64,000 nucleotides of DNA from M3007 sp964484205. GTDB lineage: Bacteria; Bacteroidota; Bacteroidia; Chitinophagales; Saprospiraceae. Positions within the stretch are counted from its first letter, which is position 1; each line of letters opens with the position of its first letter. The stretch spans positions 1 to 64,000 of the forward strand of contig CAZAEZ010000006.1 of assembly GCA_964484205.1 (NCBI GenBank). Direction: 5' to 3'. The notes beneath the pieces are model-generated. The model made no database searches and had not been told where the DNA came from. It saw nothing but the letters and a program-made list of their open reading frames with translations. Shown in pieces: positions 37,283 through 46,896 of the stretch. Made by a program: the position numbers and the translations under genes.

Positions 37283-37311
37283 TAATTTTTCTAATTTTAA
37301 AAACAGAAGTT

Positions 37312-37872
37312 ATGAAAGAAAATATAGTTCCGGCGGTCAAACTGACGCTGCTTTGCCTGATTTTTTTCTCCGGTATTTACTCCTTTGCCATATGGGGTGT
37401 AGCGCAACTGGCACCCAACCAGGGCAGAGGCGAAACAATCGTTCACAACGAAAATACCTACTACGTCAACGTCGGCCAGGCCTTTACCGCCGACCGTTAT
37501 TTTAACTCCCGGCCCTCTGCGGTGGGTTACAACGCCGCCGGTTCCGGCGGCAGCAACAAAGGCCCTTCCAATCCCGCCTACCTTGCCGATGTGCAGGCCC
37601 GGATCGATACCTTCCTGGTACACAATCCGGGGGCTCAAAAAAGTGAAATACCCGCCGACCTGGTCACCGCCGGCGGCAGCGGTTTGGACCCGCATATTTC
37701 CGTGCAGGCCGCACGGGTGCAGGTACCGCGCATTGCCGCGCTGCGCCGCCTCGCCGCAACAGACCTGGAACAATTAATTGTCCAACACACGGAGCGCCCA
37801 CTGCTGGGCCTGTTCGGGACGGAACGGGTACACGTGTTGAAATTGAACCTTGCGCTGGACGAATTACGATAA
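37312..37872 (+). CDS. kdpC: K+-transporting ATPase subunit C (KdpC)
   Basis: This 186-residue protein has one N-terminal membrane helix (VKLTLLCLIFFSGIYSFAIW) and a periplasmic domain with YFNSRPSAVGYNAAGSGGSN and the hallmark LVTAGGSGLDPHIS (about 117-130). KdpC helps assemble and stimulate the KdpFABC complex. It lies 29 bases after kdpB. Confidence 0.95.
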   Translation: MKENIVPAVKLTLLCLIFFSGIYSFAIWGVAQLAPNQGRGETIVHNENTYYVNVGQAFTADRYFNSRPSAVGYNAAGSGGSNKGPSNPAYLADVQARIDTFLVHNPGAQKSEIPADLVTAGGSGLDPHISVQAARVQVPRIAALRRLAATDLEQLIVQHTERPLLGLFGTERVHVLKLNLALDELR

Positions 37873-37893
37873 CCGTTAAACACAGTTTTTATC

Positions 37894-38970
37894 ATGAAAT
37901 ACTTAATTGCATTATCGCTCTTGTTGCCCGCAATGGCGGCTGCGGCGCAATCCGACAGCACCGGCTCGGTGTTGGCGTTTAGCGGCTATGCCGAAGCATA
38001 TTACCTGTATGATTTTGGCAACCCGCCGGATCACAACCGGCCGGCTTTTGCGTATTCGTTCAACCGGCACAATGAAGTCAGCCTTAACCTCGGTTTTATA
38101 AAAGCCGCCTACGCCAAGCCAAATGTGCGTGCCAACCTCGCCCTGATGGCAGGCACCTACGCCAATGCCAATCTCGCCGCCGAACCCGGCGTGTTGCGCA
38201 ATGTGCTGGAAGCCAACGCCGGCGTAAAAATTTCAAAAACCAAAGACCTCTGGATCGATGCGGGTATTTTCGCTTCGCACATCGGTTTTGAAAGCGCCGC
38301 CGGCAAAGACTGCTGGAACCTGACGCGAAGCATGGCCGCCGACAACTCGCCGTATTACGAAAGCGGGGTGAAAATCGGATACAGCTCCGGTGACGGTCGC
38401 TGGTTCCTGAGCGCCCTGCTGCTCAACGGCTGGCAACGCATCCAGCGCGTCGATGGGAACAACACCCCCGCTTTCGGCCACCAGCTGACGTTCAGACCCA
38501 ATGGAAACATTACGCTCAACAGCAGTTCGTTTATCGGCAACGACAAACCCGACAGCTTGCGGCAAATGCGGTATTTTCACAATTTTTACGGTATTTTCCA
38601 GGTGGACAGGCGCTGGGCGTTTACGGTTGGTTTCGACGTCGGCGCCGAAGAGACGGCCAAGGGCAGCGGCGCCTACAACAGCTGGTACACACCGGTAGCG
38701 ATGGTGCGGTACTCTGCTTCGGACAAGTTGGCGGTTTCGGTGCGCGGCGAATATTACCACGACCCCGAAGGCGTCATCATCGCCACCGGCACCCGCAACG
38801 GTTTTCAAACCTGGGGCTATTCGGCCAACCTGGATTTTGCCGTGAATAACCATGTTTTGTGGCGCATCGAGGCGCGCGGGTTCAGCAGCCGCGACGAAAT
38901 TTTTACCCGTGAAACCGAACTGTCGACGCAAAATTTTTTCATAGTCAGCGCTTTAGCCGTTTCCTTTTGA
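37894..38970 (+). CDS. Outer-membrane beta-barrel protein in the kdp operon
   Basis: The 358-residue protein has a signal peptide (MKYLIALSLLLPAMAAAAQ) and alternating amphipathic strands with many aromatic residues near strand ends (GYAEAYYLYDF, WGYSANLDFAV), ending in a C-terminal Phe (SALAVSF), typical of barrel-assembly substrates. It resembles porin-type BBP proteins found next to kdp genes in other Bacteroidota. It lies 21 bases after kdpC, and its stop codon adjoins the kdpD start. Inference: it lets K+ cross the outer membrane or senses it there. Confidence 0.75.
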   Translation: MKYLIALSLLLPAMAAAAQSDSTGSVLAFSGYAEAYYLYDFGNPPDHNRPAFAYSFNRHNEVSLNLGFIKAAYAKPNVRANLALMAGTYANANLAAEPGVLRNVLEANAGVKISKTKDLWIDAGIFASHIGFESAAGKDCWNLTRSMAADNSPYYESGVKIGYSSGDGRWFLSALLLNGWQRIQRVDGNNTPAFGHQLTFRPNGNITLNSSSFIGNDKPDSLRQMRYFHNFYGIFQVDRRWAFTVGFDVGAEETAKGSGAYNSWYTPVAMVRYSASDKLAVSVRGEYYHDPEGVIIATGTRNGFQTWGYSANLDFAVNNHVLWRIEARGFSSRDEIFTRETELSTQNFFIVSALAVSF

Positions 38971-40095
38971 ATGCCGGATAAAGAACAAACCGTACAACGT
39001 TTTCTCGACCTGATCAAAAAATCACGCCGGGGAAAATTCAAAATCTACATCGGCATGAGTGCCGGGGTGGGCAAAACGTACCGCATGCTTCAGGAAGCGC
39101 ACACCTTGTTGCGAAACGGTATCGACGTAAAAATCGGCTACATCGAAACCCATAACCGGACGGAAACGGCTGCCTTGCTGGAAGGGCTGCCGCTCATTCC
39201 CCGCCGAAAGTTGTTTTACAAAGGCAAAGAACTGGAGGAAATGGATTCGCAGGCCATCATCAACCTGCGGCCGGAAGTGGTAATCGTCGATGAATTGGCC
39301 CACACAAATATCGAAGGCAGCAAAAATGAAAAACGCTGGCAGGATGTCCTGGAGATTCTAAATGCCGGTATTAATGTGATCAGTGCAGTGAACATCCAGC
39401 ACATCGAAAGCCTGAACGACGAAATCAAAAAAATTACCGGCATCGAAGTCCGCGAACGCATTCCCGACAGCGTACTGGCCCATGCCGACGAGGTGGTCAA
39501 TATCGACATGACGGCCGACGAATTGATCGCCCGCTTGCGGGAAGGAAAGATTTACCCGGAGGATAAAATCGAAACCGCGCTCCGCAATTTTTTCAAAAGC
39601 GAGCATATTCTCCAACTCCGTGAAATGGCCCTGAAAGAAGTGGCCGCACAGGTGGAGCGCAAAGTGGAAATGGAAATCGCCCCTTACCTCGCCGTGCGGC
39701 ACGAACGTTTCATGGCCTGCATCAGCAGCAATGAAAAAACCGCCCGGATCGTCATTCGAAAAACCGCCCGCCTTGCCAACTACTATGCCGGGAAATGGTT
39801 TGTGCTCTACGTGCAAACGCCCCGCGAAGGCCCCGATAAAATCCCCCTGGACAAACAGCGGCACCTGATCAACAATTTCAAGTTGGCGACCGAATTGGGC
39901 GCAGAGATCATCAAGGTTAAAAGTAACAGCGTCGGCACAGCCATTATTGAGCATGCCGAACGGCACGACATTACCACGATCTGCATCGGGAAACCGCACC
40001 TGAATCTGTTCAAAATTATACTGGCAACCAACGTTTTCAACGAGCTGCTGAAAAAAATGTCTTCCAGCGATATAGACCTCGTCATTTTAAGCTGA
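38971..40095 (+). CDS. kdpD: KdpD sensor, N-terminal part only (no kinase domain)
   Basis: The 374-residue protein holds the KdpD sensory domain with the Walker-type GMSAGVGKT (28-36), IGYIETHNRTET, VIVDELAHTN and NAGINVISAVNIQHIESLND. It is followed by a universal-stress-protein-like domain (~245-374; FMACISSNEKTARIVIRK). It lacks the four membrane helices and histidine kinase domain of full-length KdpD (~890 residues), but the frame is clean and the gene is tightly packed: its ATG follows the barrel's TGA directly, and the kinase gene starts 2 bases after its stop. It probably acts in trans on the kinase encoded next. Confidence 0.9.
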   Translation: MPDKEQTVQRFLDLIKKSRRGKFKIYIGMSAGVGKTYRMLQEAHTLLRNGIDVKIGYIETHNRTETAALLEGLPLIPRRKLFYKGKELEEMDSQAIINLRPEVVIVDELAHTNIEGSKNEKRWQDVLEILNAGINVISAVNIQHIESLNDEIKKITGIEVRERIPDSVLAHADEVVNIDMTADELIARLREGKIYPEDKIETALRNFFKSEHILQLREMALKEVAAQVERKVEMEIAPYLAVRHERFMACISSNEKTARIVIRKTARLANYYAGKWFVLYVQTPREGPDKIPLDKQRHLINNFKLATELGAEIIKVKSNSVGTAIIEHAERHDITTICIGKPHLNLFKIILATNVFNELLKKMSSSDIDLVILS

Positions 40096-40097
40096 GC

Positions 40098-41837
40098 ATG
40101 AAAATAAAAGCAAAACTCACCCTCGGCGTCGGGCTTTTGTTCGCCCTGATCCTCCTGCTGGCCATCGTGGGCGTGCGCCAGGTTTATCGCTTGTCGGACG
40201 ATACGAAAAACATCCTGCATGCCAATTATCAATCCCTGGATTATTCCAAAAATATGCTGCATGCCCTGGAAGCAACGGAATGGCAACCGCTATTTGCACA
40301 ATTTGAAGCCAACCTGGCAAAGCAGGAGCGAAATATCACCGAAGTCGGCGAAACGGAACAGACCCGGTATCTGCGGGAATATTTCGAACGCTTTAAAACC
40401 GATCCGGCAGACACTGTTGCCGTGCACAAAATCCGGAATCAGATCAACAGTATTATGAAATTGAACCTGGAGGCCATCCAGCGGAAAAGCGCGGTAGCGG
40501 AAAAGACGGCCGAAAGCGCCATCTTTTGGCTAAGCATTCTGGGCATCTGCTGTTTCCTGATCGCCTTCACCCTGCTGTTCAACCTGCCCGCCCATATTGC
40601 CAATCCGATCCGTGAACTGACCGAGAGTATCAAACAAATTGCCGCCGGAAATTACCTGCAACGTGTGCACCTGGAAAGCCACAGCGAATTTGGCGAACTG
40701 GCCAGATCGTTCAACGTTATGGCTGAAAAATTGGAGGAATACGACAACAGCAATTTGGCCCGGTTGATGATTGAAAAAAAACGTATCGAAACCCTGATCA
40801 ACAATATGCACGATCCTATTATCGGGTTGGATGAAGAAAAAAATGTGCTGTTTGCCAACGAAGTAGCCCTGAAAATCACAGGCTTAAAACCCAGGGAGAT
40901 GATCGGAAAATCGGCTTTGGAACTCTCCGTGACCAACGACCTGATCCGCTCCCTGCTCAAAGGCGTGGTTTCAGGAGCAAAAACAGCGGATTTGGAACCG
41001 CAACAGCCCATGAAGATTTACGCCAATGGCAAAGAGAGTTATTTTGAAAAAAACGTACTGGATATCTCGATCACGCCAACCGGCGAAAAAACTTCAAAAC
41101 ACATCGGCTATGTGATCCTGCTGCGCAATGTCACAGCCTACAAGGAGCTGGACTTTGCCAAAACCAATTTTATCGCCACCCTGTCGCATGAATTCAAAAC
41201 GCCTATCGCATCGATAAAAATGAGCGTCCAAATTCTGGAAAACAAACGGACAGGGCCCCTTAACGATGAACAAAACAACCTGTTGCTTCACATTCGGGAC
41301 GATGCCGACCGTTTGCTTAAAATAACGGGCGAACTGCTGAACATTACCCAGGTAGAAACCGGCAAAATTCAAGTGACTGCTCTGCCCACCGACGCCAAAG
41401 CAATACTCCTTCAAGCCGTGGAAGCCACGCGGAACCTGGCAGATCAAAAAAATATCCGGTTCGACTTAAACTATCCGGAGGACTTGCCTGCTGTGCTGGC
41501 CGACAGCGATAAAACAACCTGGGTACTGACCAACCTCATATCAAACGCCGTGCATTACTCCTATCAAAATTCAATTATTTTTCTATCCATCCGCACCCCC
41601 GGCAACCAAGTCGAGTTTGTAGTAAAGGATACCGGAAAAGGCATTCCCCCACAATATATTGACAAAGTATTTGACCGCTATTTCCGCATTCCCGGCCCAA
41701 CTTCGGAAGGCACCGGACTTGGACTTGCCATCAGCAAGGAATTCATTGAAGCACAGGGTGGAAGCATTGCCGTGGACAGCGATTTCGGCGCAGGTAGTAC
41801 GTTTACCGTAAAATTGAATGGCGTGGAGCAGGCATAA
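40098..41837 (+). CDS. HAMP-PAS sensor histidine kinase, last gene of kdp operon
   Basis: The 579-residue membrane kinase has helix 1 (about 9-28), a ~115-residue periplasmic domain, helix 2 (about 141-164), HAMP (about 164-215), and PAS (about 228-350, starting ETLINNMHDPIIGLD). The HisKA phospho-acceptor is H364 in LSHEFKTP, and the HATPase domain has N- (NLISNAVHY), G1 (DTGKGI) and G2 (GTGLGLA) boxes. Nothing in it resembles the membrane or GAF segments of classical KdpD. Position and spacing suggest it partners the truncated KdpD and phosphorylates the NtrC-type regulator at 31795-33159; this is inference. Confidence 0.88.
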   Translation: MKIKAKLTLGVGLLFALILLLAIVGVRQVYRLSDDTKNILHANYQSLDYSKNMLHALEATEWQPLFAQFEANLAKQERNITEVGETEQTRYLREYFERFKTDPADTVAVHKIRNQINSIMKLNLEAIQRKSAVAEKTAESAIFWLSILGICCFLIAFTLLFNLPAHIANPIRELTESIKQIAAGNYLQRVHLESHSEFGELARSFNVMAEKLEEYDNSNLARLMIEKKRIETLINNMHDPIIGLDEEKNVLFANEVALKITGLKPREMIGKSALELSVTNDLIRSLLKGVVSGAKTADLEPQQPMKIYANGKESYFEKNVLDISITPTGEKTSKHIGYVILLRNVTAYKELDFAKTNFIATLSHEFKTPIASIKMSVQILENKRTGPLNDEQNNLLLHIRDDADRLLKITGELLNITQVETGKIQVTALPTDAKAILLQAVEATRNLADQKNIRFDLNYPEDLPAVLADSDKTTWVLTNLISNAVHYSYQNSIIFLSIRTPGNQVEFVVKDTGKGIPPQYIDKVFDRYFRIPGPTSEGTGLGLAISKEFIEAQGGSIAVDSDFGAGSTFTVKLNGVEQA

Positions 41838-41927
41838 TACATCGCTTCAGGAAGGTGAAAAAATGCCGATCGGCGGGCAAAATCGCAGGCGCCATGCCTG
41901 GAAAAAAATTTCGAAGCTATCTCAGGG

Positions 41928-41955
41928 TTGCAAGCAGCCAATTCACCTACTTTTG
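41928..41955 (+). promoter_or_regulatory. Candidate promoter, TTG-N17-TACTTTTG
   Basis: The TTG at 41928-41930 and the perfect -7 box TACTTTTG at 41948-41955 have near-canonical Bacteroidota spacing. They lie about 50 bases upstream of the amidohydrolase-like start (42008). This is the best-formed vegetative promoter noticed in the window. Confidence 0.5.
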
Positions 41956-42007
41956 TTTCCAGTGTACAATTCTGATACTTCCTATTGATTTTACTTACGC
42001 GCTGAGC

Positions 42008-43327
42008 ATGAAACATTCAACCATACTTTATGTACTAACCACTTGCCTGGTTATAAATTTAAGCATAGCCCTGCCCGCCCAACCCCCAACCCCCGCTCCG
42101 CCCCAAACCGGCGCCATCCTCATCCTCGGCGCCACCGCGCATCTGGGCAACGGCCAGGTGCTCCCCAATAGCGCCATCGCATTCGAGGCGGGCAAACTGA
42201 CCTTCGTGGCCAATGCGGCTACCATCCGGATCGACCGGAGCAAGTTTTCCAAAATATTCGATGCTACGGGCAAACACGTGTACCCGGGCTTCATTGCAGC
42301 AAATTCCCGTTTGGGCCTGGTAGAAATTGAGGCCGTACGCGCCACGCAGGACTTTGCCGAAACCGGCAGCCTCAATCCCAACGCACGGGCCCTGGTGGCC
42401 TACAACACCGACTCCGATGTGCAACCCACCGTGCGCTCCAACGGTGTGCTGCTGGCACAGGTGGTTCCGTCCAGCGGAGCAATTGCCGGCAGCTCGGCGG
42501 TTGTGCAGCTGGATGCCTGGAACTGGGAAGACGCCGCGCTGCGTGCCGATGACGGCATTCACCTGAACTGGCCCAACCCGACGCCCCGCCGTCGGTTCGG
42601 CCAGGCTGCGCCAAACCCGCAGGAGGAACAAGGCAACCCTTACCAGAAAAATATCGATGACCTGAACCGTTATTTGGGCGAAGCCAAAGCCTACGCGCAG
42701 TCGGCCAATCCGGAGGTGAAAAATCCGCGCTTTGAGGCCATGCGCGGCTTGTTTGACAAAAGCCAGAACCTGTACATCCATACCGATAATGCCAAAACGA
42801 TGCAGGAAGCCGTGTTGTTTGCCGAATCGTTTGGCGCTCGGGCGGTACTCGTCGGCGCAGCTGATGCCTGGATGATCACCGATTTTCTCCGGGAACACCA
42901 GGTGGCGGTGATCCTCAGCGAAACGCAGCGTTTGCCCTCCCGGGATGACGAAGACATCGACCAGCCCTTCAAAACGGCGGCGGTGTTGCATAGTGCCGGA
43001 ATCCCCTTTGTTTTAAATGTGGAAGGCGCCTGGCAGCAGCGCAACCTGCCGTTCCAGGCCGGCCAGGCCGTCGGCTTCGGGCTGCCTTACGAGGCTGCGG
43101 TGCAGGCCATTACCCTCAGCCCGGCGGCTATCATGGGCATTGGCGGGTCGACAGGCAGCCTGGAGCCCGGTAAAGACGCCACCCTTTTTATCAGCGACGG
43201 CGACGCACTCGACATGCGGACCAACAAGGTAACCGCCGCGTTTATTCAGGGCCGGGAGATCAGCCTCGACAACAAACAAAAACTCCTGAACCGGCGTTTT
43301 GAAGAGAAGTACAACCGGCAACGCTAG
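42008..43327 (+). CDS. Secreted amidohydrolase-family homologue lacking metal ligands
   Basis: The 439-residue protein has a signal peptide (about 1-24) and an imidazolonepropionase-like amidohydrolase fold: the N-terminal beta-sandwich strand (ATAHLGNGQVLPNSAIAFEAG), then PGFIAANSRLG (93-103), where active enzymes have PGFIDxHxHLG, and a C-terminal TLSPAAIMGIGGSTGSLEPG with KDATLFISDGD as in the family. The HxH metal pair is replaced by NSR, so catalysis of the usual type is unlikely. Such proteins occur in pairs with an active partner in Bacteroidota; no partner is adjacent here. It may bind rather than cut peptides or amides. Confidence 0.75.
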   Translation: MKHSTILYVLTTCLVINLSIALPAQPPTPAPPQTGAILILGATAHLGNGQVLPNSAIAFEAGKLTFVANAATIRIDRSKFSKIFDATGKHVYPGFIAANSRLGLVEIEAVRATQDFAETGSLNPNARALVAYNTDSDVQPTVRSNGVLLAQVVPSSGAIAGSSAVVQLDAWNWEDAALRADDGIHLNWPNPTPRRRFGQAAPNPQEEQGNPYQKNIDDLNRYLGEAKAYAQSANPEVKNPRFEAMRGLFDKSQNLYIHTDNAKTMQEAVLFAESFGARAVLVGAADAWMITDFLREHQVAVILSETQRLPSRDDEDIDQPFKTAAVLHSAGIPFVLNVEGAWQQRNLPFQAGQAVGFGLPYEAAVQAITLSPAAIMGIGGSTGSLEPGKDATLFISDGDALDMRTNKVTAAFIQGREISLDNKQKLLNRRFEEKYNRQR

Positions 43328-43461
43328 TGGTTTGGAAATTTCTTACCAAGTCAAAAACTGTTCTTGGAGCAACGGTAACGTTAAAAACAGCCCATCTTTG
43401 ACCCTTTCGCCGATAAAAGCGTTTTAAGCAAGGTTTTATACGCATTTTTGTCTTTCGCAGC

Positions 43462-43520
43462 TTTCACCGCTAAGGCGCCAAAACGCAAGCACTCCGCGTC
43501 TTGGCGCCTTAGCGGTGAAA
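43462..43520. repeat. Inverted repeat, 20-bp perfect arms, 19-nt spacer
   Basis: The left arm is tttcaccgctaaggcgccaa (43462-43481) and the right arm its exact complement (43501-43520). It ends 29 bases before the DUF4175 gene. The arm sequence resembles a repeat I have seen widely in Bacteroidota genomes; that is memory, not a search. Each arm also contains the palindromic ggcgcc. Confidence 0.75.
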
Positions 43521-43549
43521 AAATCATAAAAAGTTAAGCACCCGTACTC

Positions 43550-46500
43550 ATGCAACGCGACAACTACAGCCTGCTCATCGAGAAACTCGATAGTTTCATT
43601 CGCAAATTTTACATCAACCAGCTACTGCGCGGCGCACTCTACACCGTAGGCGCCGTGTTGGGTTTGTTTATCCTGCTCAACGTGCTGGAGTATTATTTCT
43701 ACTTCGGAACGGGTGTGCGTACCGCCATGCTGTGGAGTTTTGTAGGGCTTTCCGGCGCTGCGGTATATCGCTGGGTTGCGGTGCCGCTGATGCACTATTT
43801 TCATTTGGGAAAAGTGATCAGCCACGAGCAGGCCGCCACGATCATCGGCGACCATTTCACGGATGTGAAGGACAAGCTGCTGAACATTTTGCAATTGAAA
43901 CAGCAGGCCTCGGGTAATGCCATTTACACCGAATTGATCAACGCCTCGATCAATCAAAAAAGCGAGGAGATCAAACTGGTGCCTTTCCAGTCTGCCATAG
44001 ATTTGCAAAAAAACCGGAAGTACCTGCGCTATGCCTTGCCACCGGTGCTGTTGTTGCTGTTTTTGTTTTTGGGCGCCCCCAATATTTTACGCGAAGGCAC
44101 CATGCGTTTGCTGAACAGCACAACGAAGTTTGAAAAACCCGCCCCTTTCCACTTTGTAGTCAAAACCAACGAACTGAAAGCGGTGCAGTTTTCCGATTTT
44201 GTGCTGCATGTTGCTACGGAAGGGCAGGTGTTGCCCAATGAAATGTTTATCGATTTCGGCAATGTGCAGTACCGCTTGCAGAAAGACGCGGCCAATGCCT
44301 TTTCGTACACGTTTTCGAATGTGCAAAAAGACGTGGAGTTCAACCTGTTTGCCGGAGGCATTGAAAGCGAGGCATACAAATTGAGCGTCATCCGGCGCCC
44401 GAACATCTTGTCGTTTGGCGTCAAACTGGCCTTTCCGGAATACATTGGCAGGCCGGCCGAAAACCTGGACAACGTGGGCGATCTGGTGTTGCCGCAAGGC
44501 ACCAATATCAACTGGGTTTTTAATGCCCAGCACACCGACCGACTCGACCTGCGTTTTGGCAGCGGCGCACCGGCGGCCACCAAGCGGTTCGACGATGAAC
44601 TCTTTTCCTTTAACCGCCGCGCGCTGAAAGACGAGTCGTACAAAATTTACCTCAGCAACGCGGAACTCCTGAACGCCGACTCGGTTGCCTATACCATCAC
44701 CGTTATTCCCGACCTGCACCCGCAAATCTCCGCCGAAGAATTTCGCGACAGCACCAACCGGCGCTTGTTGTTTTTTGCCGGCAGCGCTTCCGACGATTAC
44801 GGGCTGCAAACCCTGACCTTCAACTACCAGATCAAAAAAGCAAAAGGCGGCCAGATGCCGCTCAGCACGGTCAAAGTGCCCAAACCAACCGGCAAGCAAA
44901 TCCAGTACGATTATACCTGGAACCTCCGCGACCTGGATATTCAGCCGGGCGACGAAATTTCCTACTACTTTGAAATTTTTGACAACGACGGCGTAAACGG
45001 CAGCAAAAGTGCGCGCACCAATGTAATGCAATGGCGCATGCCCACCCTCGACGAATACCGCAAAGACCAGGCACAAACGGCCGAAGAAATCCAGAAAGAT
45101 TTGGAAAACGCCCTCAAGGAAAGTGCAAAGATCCAGGAGGAATTGAAAAAACTGCGCAATAAAGTGCTCCAGCAAAAAGAACTGGATTGGCAGTCGCGCA
45201 AGGAAATGGAGAAAATGCTGGACCGTCAAAAGCAGCTCCAAAACCAGATCGAGCAGACCAAGCAGAATTTTGAGGAAAGCCAAAAAATGCAGGAAGAGTT
45301 TAACCAGCAGAAAAACGAGGAACTCCTTGAAAAGCAGGAGCAGTTGCAAAAGATGTTTGAGGAAACCATGTCCGAAGAAATGAAGCAACTCATGGAGGAC
45401 ATTGAAAAATTGTTGCAGGAACTCAACAAGGATGAGATGCTGGAGCAAATGGAGCAAATGCAAATGTCGAACGATCAGCTGGAAAAACAACTGGACCGCC
45501 TGCAGGAACTGTACAAACAACTGGAGGTGGAAAATATGCTCCAGCAGCAAATTGAGCAACTTGAAGAATTGGCCAAAGAACAGGAGGAACTGGCCAAGGA
45601 AACGGAAAAAGAAAATAGCAGCAAGTCGGATGAGGACCTGAAAAAAGAGCAGGATGAACTGAACAAAAAAATGGACGACATCGAGAAGCAGCACGAAGAG
45701 ATGCTGGAGAAAAACGAGGAATTAAAGCGGCCGCAAGAGATCGAGAACAACAAAGAGGAGATGCAGGATATCCAAAAGGACATGAAAGATGCCAAGCAGG
45801 ATATGAATCAGGGCCAAAAGCAAAAGGCCGGCAAAAAGCAGAAAAAAGCAGCCGATAAAATGAAAAACATGGCCAACCAGATGCGCCAAAACCGCCAGTC
45901 GGGCGAGCAGGAGCAAATGGAGGAAGATATAGCCATGCTGCGTCAGTTGCTGGAAAACCTCATTGGCCTGTCTTTTTCGCAGGAGCAAAACATGCAGAAT
46001 TTTGCCAGCACCTCCGTCAATACGCCGCGTTATGTGGAACTGACCCAGGAGCAGTTTAAAATTAAAGACGATTTTAAAATTGTTGAAGACAGCCTGCAAG
46101 CCCTGGCCAGCCGGAATTTCCAGATCGAAGGCATTATCACCGACAAGGTTGCGGATATCAAGGAAGGTCTGAAATACAGCCTCGACGACCTGGAAGAACG
46201 CCATGTTACCGCGGCCAGCGAATACCAACAGCGCACCATGAAAGGCTTCAATGATCTTGCGCTGATGCTCTCGGAAGTGATGGATCAAATGCAGCAGCAA
46301 ATGGCTAACGGCCAGCCCGGAAGCGGTAGTTGCAGCAAACCCGGTGGTACCGGCGGCGGCAAAAAAGGCAAACAACCGATGGACAAGATCACCAAGGGAC
46401 AGGGCGATCTGAACGAACAGATGAAAGCCCTCAAAGAGCGCCTGCAAAAAGGCAAAGGCCAGGGTGGCATGAGTAAAGAATTTGCCCAAATGGCCGCCCA

Positions 46501-46891
46501 GCAAGCCGCCTTGCGGAATGCCCTGCGCGAATTGCAAAAACAAAAGCAGGAGCAAGGCAAAGGCGATAAAGCCCTGGATGAGCTCATGCAGGAAATGGAT
46601 AAAATTGAAACCGACCTGGTGAACAAACGCCTGACAAATGAAATGTTGAAGCGCCAGCAGGACATCCTTACCCGCCTGCTGGAAGCCGAACGCGCCGAGC
46701 GCGAGCAGGAACAGGACGAAGAACGGCAGGCGCAAACAGCCAAACAACAACCGGCAAAAATGCCGCCCGCACTGGAGGAATATTTGAAAAAACGCCGCGC
46801 TGAAGTTGATCTCTTCCGCACCGTATCCCCGGCCCTGAAGCCGTACTACAAACAGCTGGTGGAAGAGTATATAAAAGAAGCTGGGCAGTGA
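43550..46891 (+). CDS. DUF4175 family protein: membrane anchor plus long coiled coil
   Basis: The 1,113-residue protein has two or three N-terminal membrane helices (about 25-45, 58-75, 160-176), a beta-rich extracytoplasmic domain with repeated strands (~190-480), and a very long Glu/Gln/Lys-rich coiled coil (~500-800; for example KQLQNQIEQTKQNFEESQKM). A Gly/Pro-rich break at about 920-940 (QPGSGSCSKPGG) precedes a second coil to the end. This layout matches DUF4175 proteins, whose function is unknown. It is not clearly in an operon. Its 3' end converges with the glycosyltransferase gene across an 80-base palindrome. Confidence 0.8.
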   Translation: MQRDNYSLLIEKLDSFIRKFYINQLLRGALYTVGAVLGLFILLNVLEYYFYFGTGVRTAMLWSFVGLSGAAVYRWVAVPLMHYFHLGKVISHEQAATIIGDHFTDVKDKLLNILQLKQQASGNAIYTELINASINQKSEEIKLVPFQSAIDLQKNRKYLRYALPPVLLLLFLFLGAPNILREGTMRLLNSTTKFEKPAPFHFVVKTNELKAVQFSDFVLHVATEGQVLPNEMFIDFGNVQYRLQKDAANAFSYTFSNVQKDVEFNLFAGGIESEAYKLSVIRRPNILSFGVKLAFPEYIGRPAENLDNVGDLVLPQGTNINWVFNAQHTDRLDLRFGSGAPAATKRFDDELFSFNRRALKDESYKIYLSNAELLNADSVAYTITVIPDLHPQISAEEFRDSTNRRLLFFAGSASDDYGLQTLTFNYQIKKAKGGQMPLSTVKVPKPTGKQIQYDYTWNLRDLDIQPGDEISYYFEIFDNDGVNGSKSARTNVMQWRMPTLDEYRKDQAQTAEEIQKDLENALKESAKIQEELKKLRNKVLQQKELDWQSRKEMEKMLDRQKQLQNQIEQTKQNFEESQKMQEEFNQQKNEELLEKQEQLQKMFEETMSEEMKQLMEDIEKLLQELNKDEMLEQMEQMQMSNDQLEKQLDRLQELYKQLEVENMLQQQIEQLEELAKEQEELAKETEKENSSKSDEDLKKEQDELNKKMDDIEKQHEEMLEKNEELKRPQEIENNKEEMQDIQKDMKDAKQDMNQGQKQKAGKKQKKAADKMKNMANQMRQNRQSGEQEQMEEDIAMLRQLLENLIGLSFSQEQNMQNFASTSVNTPRYVELTQEQFKIKDDFKIVEDSLQALASRNFQIEGIITDKVADIKEGLKYSLDDLEERHVTAASEYQQRTMKGFNDLALMLSEVMDQMQQQMANGQPGSGSCSKPGGTGGGKKGKQPMDKITKGQGDLNEQMKALKERLQKGKGQGGMSKEFAQMAAQQAALRNALRELQKQKQEQGKGDKALDELMQEMDKIETDLVNKRLTNEMLKRQQDILTRLLEAERAEREQEQDEERQAQTAKQQPAKMPPALEEYLKKRRAEVDLFRTVSPALKPYYKQLVEEYIKEAGQ

Positions 46892-46896
46892 TTCTT

